From the NCBI RefSeq assembly GCF_000002595.2, contig NC_057011.1:3861635-3925634 (forward strand): a stretch of DNA of 64,000 bases, written 5' to 3'. The translations under genes and the position numbers were made by a program. The notes under the pieces were generated by a model. The model was not told where the DNA came from and searched no databases. It was given only the letters and a program-made list of their open reading frames with translations. Source of the DNA: Chlamydomonas reinhardtii. Taxonomy: Eukaryota; Chlorophyta; Chlorophyceae; Chlamydomonadales; Chlamydomonadaceae. Below, in pieces: positions 58,552 through 64,000 of this stretch. The stretch's first letter is position 1. Every line of letters starts with the position of its first letter.

Positions 58552-61500
58552 TTAGTTCATGGGAGGGACGCCGTCGCAGTAGTAGCTGTTGACAGTCATG
58601 TGGACAGCCCAGTAGACGCCGTTGGTGGTCATGGTGCTGGGGACGGTGAAGGTGCCGGCATTGGTGGAGACCGTCGGTCCGAGGTTGATCTGTCGCGCAA
58701 GTGCAACGTGCGAACAGGACAGGGATTAGACAGGGAACAGCCGTACGGTAGCATGCGCAGTACGATTGGTGGTGGGGGAGGCAATCTACAATGAGATGCG
58801 GCCGATGAGTCATTCCAATAATACTGCATTTCACAGCAAGGCACGGCCGAAAGGTTTTTGTTTGCAGCAGGTCCTGGCCGAGTGGTGTGCGTCTCACCGA
58901 GTTCACGCGCCAGGTGGCGCCGTAGGTGAAGGGAAAGGTGGCGGGGGTGGTGTACGTGTCAAACTTGCCGAACTGGCCGGGGGCGAAGGTGGGCGGCTGC
59001 ATGTAGCTCTGGTACACTTGAAGCACGCTCGATGCTGTGGAGGCGCCGACCGAGGGCGTCCAGAAAGCCATGAGCGAGGACGCGCTGCGGGACGAGAGGG
59101 CGGGGGAAGGGGACAGCAGCAGGGGTAGCAGAGGGCGGTGGTTAGTGCCATGCATGCATATGCTTTTGCTGTACGCTGAATAGCGCGGGGGCCCCTGCGG
59201 GCCCCACCCCCATCCGCACACGCACACCGCTGTGCACATCCGAAGCTAGCAGGCAGCCGCCCCCACCCATCCGTCTCTTCCCAGCAGTTTAAGCACTTCC
59301 AAGCATCCCAAGTGAGTCCATGCACCATCCCTTCATTCACTCGCTCGATCGTCAGGCGCTCACCCGTTGGTGTTAGTGAAGCTCATGTTGAGGCGACCCA
59401 TGATGAAGCCCTTGTCGCCAATCTGGTTGAAGGCGCAGCCGGCGCACATGTCAAACGTATACGAGGCGGTGGTGCTGACCTTGCCGGAGGTGGGCGCAAA
59501 GCGGAAGAAGCCGCCCCAGGCGTTGCCCACGTCCTGGCGAGTGGACCAGTAAACGGTGCTGGCTGGGTAGGGGCTGCCCAGAGGGATGTTGTCCAGCATG
59601 GTCTTCTGAGCGGCTGTGAAGCCGTTGAGCGTGGACTTGACTGTGGCATGTTTGGAAAGGGAGGCAGACAATTGAAGGGTCAAGGATTCGCGCGGCACGA
59701 CTGAACCCAGAGTTAAGTACGTAGGGTACTGAGCGAGCATGCGCAGCGTGCGCGTGCGTGCATTCAAGCGGGTCCCACTCCAGGAAAAAGCATGTCCCCA
59801 GGGAGGCGCCCACGGGATGGCACCAAAACCCCTTGGTAGATTGTCCTTCGCCTATGGCTTGCTGATGCTTGAAGGACAATCTACCAGGGGGGGTTCACCG
59901 CGTGCCGTCCGGGGGGTGCGTTTCCCGAGCCAAACCCGCACGCCGAGGAGGCCAGGAGACGTCGCCCCGAGAAAAATGCAGAGCGGGATACAGACTCCGC
60001 CACTTAATATATATGTTACATGCAATCTGTTGGAGCAATAGCGCTTGACAGCAGGCTAAAACGTGCTCGTCGAGGCTCAAGTCGCGAAATTGACCGAAGC
60101 CAACATCCTACATAGGCGTTGTTTTCGGGCTTTATCGATTGCCGTCAACACAGATATATGCGTAGGTGTAGTTAGGCTACTGTCTGGCCTGGTATGGCGT
60201 GTCCTGGCGAACGCGACATTTAGATGTTCGAGGTCGGCCCCGGCTCGATTCAATGCCCCCGGGTTACTCTAATGACCTTATGTGTGGTATAAGATGCTAT
60301 AGGAAAGGTACTGGGCTGGGGACACGACCGGCCCGCAGGGCCGTGCGCGAGTGGGACCCGCTTGCGTGCATTTGGTTGGCGAGCATGCACGCCGCGCCCG
60401 CCTTGCTTACTTCGCCCGTAACCTAACCGTACATCCAGCTAATCCAGCAGTACTCACGAGGGAAGGCCCAGGCGGTATCGGTGCTGCAGCGGCAGTTGGT
60501 CCCGGTGCCCTGGGTCTGGGGCGGAGTGATGTCGTAGCGCCAGTACCACTTGCAGGTCAGGCAAGCGTAGTTGTCGCCGGGGGTGGCTGCGGGCAGTGGC
60601 AAACGAAATAAAGGGCGAGAGGTAGGGGTGAGAAGTGGGATGCCACGAACAAGCACATGCATACGGTACGCGCGCGCGTGGTTAGCTCTCTGTGCACGCG
60701 GGCGTCTAAGACACGCGAGCGTCCAAAACCCAGACCAAGCAATTGAAGCAGCCAATCTCAAGGACGGAAGCAGCCAACCACGCACCCACACATACAATCA
60801 GCCCAGGACTACTCACCAATGCGCTGGACCAGGACGTACTTCACGATGGTGGTCAGGGTGCTGTCTGTGCAGGTAGGGGGGCGAGGATCAGGCGCGCCAC
60901 AGCAACAGCAGGTAGGGTCATGGCCAGGGCGGTACGGTATCCCATAGTGATGAGAAAGTTGCAGGGCGGGCGACAGCACTACCCGCCGGACCCCCACCGG
61001 GAGCGAGAATGCGCGTGCGTGGCGAGGGCGGCTGCACGCCGTCCGTATCTATCCAGAGGTGCGCCGGCCACACGTTAATACCCAATTGCATGCGCACGGT
61101 GATCGCTCCTCTTCTTGAGCCTACACCGACCTGGAATTGCTTACCGTAGCACGCCACGGCGGCGGTGGCGCCAGCCGCGTTGGCGGAGAAGTACTGATGC
61201 AGGTAGGGGTAGGTGGAGCCGGTGCCGGACGCCGTGGGAATCTTGGGAAAGGTCAGGGAGCCCAGGACCGGGTCAACGACGGTGAAGGTTCCGTCCGTCT
61301 TGTAGTAGCTGCAGGAGGAGGTGGCCAGGAAACTGGTGGCAAGGGAGCCGGGCTGCGTGCTGCCGGCGGGCTTGGGCTCGACGAAGCAAGAGCCGATGGC
61401 GGCGCACGGCGAGCAGGCGGCGTTGTCATGACCTGGCGTGTGACCGTGCATATCGTGTGACTGAGTGATTTGGATGTGGTTTTGGCGTGTGGGAAGAGGG

Positions 61501-63803
61501 GAACGTGCCCGAGGTTGGTTGGCTCGACACGGTGTATTGCATGGGAGGCCGGAGTACGGGTGATCCGAGAGAGGATATAGGTCGCGTCTGAGAGCGGCTA
61601 GAGCCGTCTCTCATTCCGATCCTAGGCGAGATAGTCTTTGACCGTTCTATATGAGGGACCCGTCCTAGTGGACGTTAAACTCTGAGGCAACATGTAAGCC
61701 GGAACGTGATCGTCTTGCGCCACCCTCTCGCTCGCTACGCATGCGCACCCGGCCGCCTACACCGTGGCCAACACGGCCAGTTGCAGAGGCCGACATAACA
61801 GATCTGCAAACATCGGAATGAGAGACCCGGGAGACGTTCCGCCATCGCCGACCACCATGATCAGTCGCTCTTTGCTCTGGCCGATCTGCCTAGACCATGG
61901 AGCTATGTTCGGACCTATCTGACTGTGATCGATATTATCCTGAGCAGATCGCGACTACTAGCGAGCGGAGTAGACGGCCGCTGGCGCTCTTATCATTCTA
62001 ACGGAAGAATGCCCACAGAGCGTTGGGGAGTTTAAGCCAGCTTGAGGACGGAGATCGCCATGATGCGGACGTTGCCGAGTGCCGGAGCGAAACGCCGCGG
62101 TGGAGAGCATCTGCAAAATGCGAGAACTCGCACAGTCGAAGGTGTTGACGAGTTCTGTAGGTTCATACATGGCAGTCGTTGAAGTTGCGTTTGTCGTGCT
62201 CATGTCTTTCAGTGTTTGAGACGCACATGTTGCATCGATGTTGGAGGCGCTGTATGCCCCAGCTCGCCCAGGAGCTCATAGGAGTGGTGCCCTGAATGCC
62301 CTGAGGCTCATTTGGTTGTGTTATGTCTGAGGTTCGCCATTAGCCGCCGTGAACGGAGCGACAGGCTCAACGCGCATGGCTATCACGCCCGCGAGCCCTC
62401 TCCATTGCGGTTCACACCAAGGCAGTGTAGGCATGGTTTGTGAGACTTTCAGACGCATGACTGCACTGAGACAGACGTACACGCACGCAGACTGGCAATA
62501 TGCATACGGCACACCCTGCACAGGCCCAGACGTTGCAGACGAGCGCCGCATTGACATTGCGCCGCACGCTGGGGGGGGAGTCGCCGTCAGGCACACGAAA
62601 CGTTCATTGTCCTATCATAGGGCGCGACAGCTGTCATGACCTGGCGTGTGACCGTGCATATCGTGTGACTGAGTGATTTGGATGTGGTTTTGGCGTGTGG
62701 GAAGAGGGGAACGTGCCCGAGGTTGGTTGGCTCGACACGGTGTATTGCATGGGAGGCCGGAGTACGGGTGATCCGAGAGAGGATATAGGTCGCGTCTGAG
62801 AGCGGCTAGAGCCGTCTCTCATTCCGATCCTAGGCGAGATAGTCTTTGACCGTTCTATATGAGGGACCCGTCCTAGTGGACGTTAAACTCTGAGGCAACA
62901 TGTAAGCCGGAACGTGATCGTCTTGCGCCACCCTCTCGCTCGCTACGCATGCGCACCCGGCCGCCTACACCGTGGCCAACACGGCCAGTTGCAGAGGCCG
63001 ACATAACAGATCTGCAAACATCAGTCGCCGTCAGGCACACGAAACGTTCATTGTCCTATCATAGGGCGCGACAGCGTTGGGGATGCCGGCGGCCGTCATG
63101 ACGCTGGTGGCCGGGCAGGATGTGGGCGCGACGCAGCTGGCGATGTTAGGCAGAGGAGGAGCGGGCGAGGGGGGCATAGGCGAGGGCGGGAGCGGGCTGG
63201 GCGGGGCGGGCGAGGGCGGGGCGGGCGAGGGAGGGGCGGGCGAGGGAGGGGCGGGGCTGGGAGGCGCGGGAGACGGCGGCTCGGGCGAGGCAGGGGCGGG
63301 CGAGGGAGGAGCGGGGCTGGGAGGCGCGGGAGACGGCGGCTCGGGCGACGGGGGCTCCGGTGAGGGAGGGGCGGGGCTGGGAGGCGCGGGCGACGGCGGC
63401 TCGGGCGACGGGGGCTCCGGTGAGGGAGGGGCGGGGCTGGGAGGCTCGGGCGACGGAGGCTCAGGCGACGGAGGCGCAGGCGAGGGAGGGGCGGGCGAGG
63501 GAGGCTCGGGCGACGGGGGCTCGGGTGAGGGAGGTGCGGGGCTGGGAGGCGCGGGAGACGGCGGCTCAGGCGAGGGCGGGGCGGGGCTGGGAGGCGCGGG
63601 AGAGGGAGGCTCAGGCGAGGGCGGGGCGGGCGAGGGAGGCGCGGGCGAGGGAGGCGCGGGAGAGGGAGGCGCGGGAGAGGGAGGCGCGGGAGAGGGAGGG
63701 GCGGGAGAGGGAGGGGCGGGAGAGGGCGGGCTGCTCGCGGAGCAGTCGACATTGTAGATGTGCTCGCTGTGAGGGGTGCAGGTGGGGCAGGCGGGGCAGG
63801 ACC
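58552..63803 (-). CDS. Hydroxyproline-rich cell-wall glycoprotein, 5'-truncated by the window edge
   Basis: Exons in constant phase on the minus strand: 63803-63074 (interrupted by the element 63073-61424) continuing at 61419-61145, then 60864-60817, 60586-60458, 59640-59364, 59084-58898, 58689-58552. The part inside the window encodes ~590 aa. It starts with a Cys-rich segment ([20 protein letters not shown]), then a rod of ~38 pentapeptides [10 protein letters not shown], expected to be hydroxylated and glycosylated and to form a stiff polyproline-II rod. A Cys-containing globular region follows ([63 protein letters not shown]), ending [10 protein letters not shown]. The rod-plus-Cys-rich-head layout is that of volvocine extracellular matrix proteins such as pherophorins, but I do not see the diagnostic pherophorin motif, so I keep the broader name. 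Upstream exons lie beyond the window. Confidence 0.75.
59834..59886. repeat. Perfect 16-bp stem hairpin in an intron
   Basis: TGGTAGATTGTCCTTC at 59834-59849 is the exact reverse complement of GAAGGACAATCTACCA at 59871-59886, with a 21-nt loop. Weaker complementarity continues outside (CCCCT / AGGGG, GGCAC / GTGCC). It lies in the intron 59641-60457 of the cell-wall gene. Confidence 0.85.
61424..63073. mobile_element. Tandem pair of a non-coding mobile element inside a coding exon
   Basis: Copy 1 (61424-62629, 1206 bp) and copy 2 (62632-63073, 442 bp) both begin TGTCATGACCTGGCGTG and end ATAGGGCGCGACA; two bases (GC) separate them. Copy 2 equals the first ~391 and last ~51 bases of copy 1 and lacks ~764 internal bases. 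The shared parts look identical by eye. The pair is flanked by GCGT on both sides (61420-61423 and 63074-63077), a likely 4-bp target-site duplication. The ends are TG...CA with a weak terminal inverted repeat (TGTCATGACC / TGTCGCGCCC). No coding capacity is seen. The family is unresolved: a non-autonomous DNA transposon is my first guess, and an LTR-derived fragment cannot be excluded. Identity of the copies points to a young insertion. Confidence 0.8.
61607..61828. repeat. 15-bp inverted repeat inside the mobile element
   Basis: GTCTCTCATTCCGAT near 61607-61621 and ATCGGAATGAGAGAC near 61813-61827 are exact reverse complements. The second arm lies at the edge of the part missing from copy 2. 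Confidence 0.7.
63165..63740 (-). repeat. Coding minisatellite for the [10 protein letters not shown] rod
   Basis: A 15-bp period, with higher-order units of 60-75 bp around CGGGCGACGGGGGCTCCGG, translates on the minus strand to Ser-Pro-Ala/Glu-Pro-Pro. The tract is prone to length change by slippage and recombination. Confidence 0.85.
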
Positions 63804-64000
63804 CTAAGAGCAGTGTTTATTGGAAGGGAGAGCAAGGCAGGATGCCAGCCACACATCCGCAGTGATGGATGGAGGCACGAGGGCATATATATGCAAGGCA
63901 TGAGCGATCCAGTTGCAGCAGGCCTAAGTAAGCCTGCTTTCACACATGCGGCGTCAGGTGATGACTGACCCATGCCCCAATGCGCGCGTTATGACGAGGC

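Noticed and set aside
61426-62822. Identical 62-codon frames at 61426-61614 and 62634-62822
   Set aside because: They are simply the two copies of the mobile element; composition and context give no sign of a real product.
58552-63803. Firm naming of the cell-wall gene as a pherophorin
   Set aside because: The Ser-Pro rod and Cys-rich ends fit, but I could not find the defining pherophorin-domain motif, so only the broader class is claimed.

Overview
The window is nuclear DNA of a green alga, most probably a volvocine relative of Chlamydomonas. The evidence is: GC-rich sequence; genes split into many short exons by introns full of (TG)n/(CA)n, G-run and C-run repeats; transit-peptide-like N-termini; a plastid-type glucose-6-phosphate dehydrogenase; a Ser-Pro cell-wall glycoprotein; and a nuclear tRNA gene with an intron. 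I built exon models by reading both strands, requiring GT-AG (one GC-AG) junctions and an unbroken phase. They are inferences from sequence alone.

Layout from left to right: a 5'-truncated SET-like gene (+); tRNA-Val(CAC) (-); a 2-oxoglutarate/Fe(II) oxygenase-like gene (-), divergent from a phage-type Dam DNA N6-adenine methyltransferase gene (+); an AlgH/YqgE (DUF179) protein (-); an LSM14/SCD6/DCP5-like mRNA regulator (-), divergent from a 130-aa unknown (+); RNase H2 subunit C (+); plastid G6PDH (+, 16 exons, with a 100-N assembly gap in one intron); a fused NAD(P)HX epimerase/pyridoxamine-phosphate oxidase (PDX3 type, -), divergent from a METTL18/HPM1 histidine methyltransferase (+); a six-helix membrane protein (+); and a hydroxyproline-rich cell-wall protein (-) that runs off the right edge. 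A 1.65-kb tandem repeat element with a 4-bp target duplication sits inside a coding exon of this last gene.

The genes do not form one pathway; most are ordinary housekeeping genes. Three divergent pairs share 296-356 bp between start codons. The most unusual material is in the introns. Two short dispersed sequences recur at intron ends with a strict polarity: one orientation near 5' splice sites, the reverse complement near 3' splice sites. This is what terminal inverted repeats of intron-forming elements would look like. A third family, a ~94-bp core flanked by (TG)n tracts, carries a built-in 5' splice-site consensus. The phage-type adenine methyltransferase with five introns is the most notable gene.

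The longer gene-free stretches (4.3-5.7, 14.7-18.2, 20.5-22.5, 26.4-27.6, 28.7-29.8, 36.6-38.8 and 50.1-53.4 kb) hold nothing I can recognise as coding.
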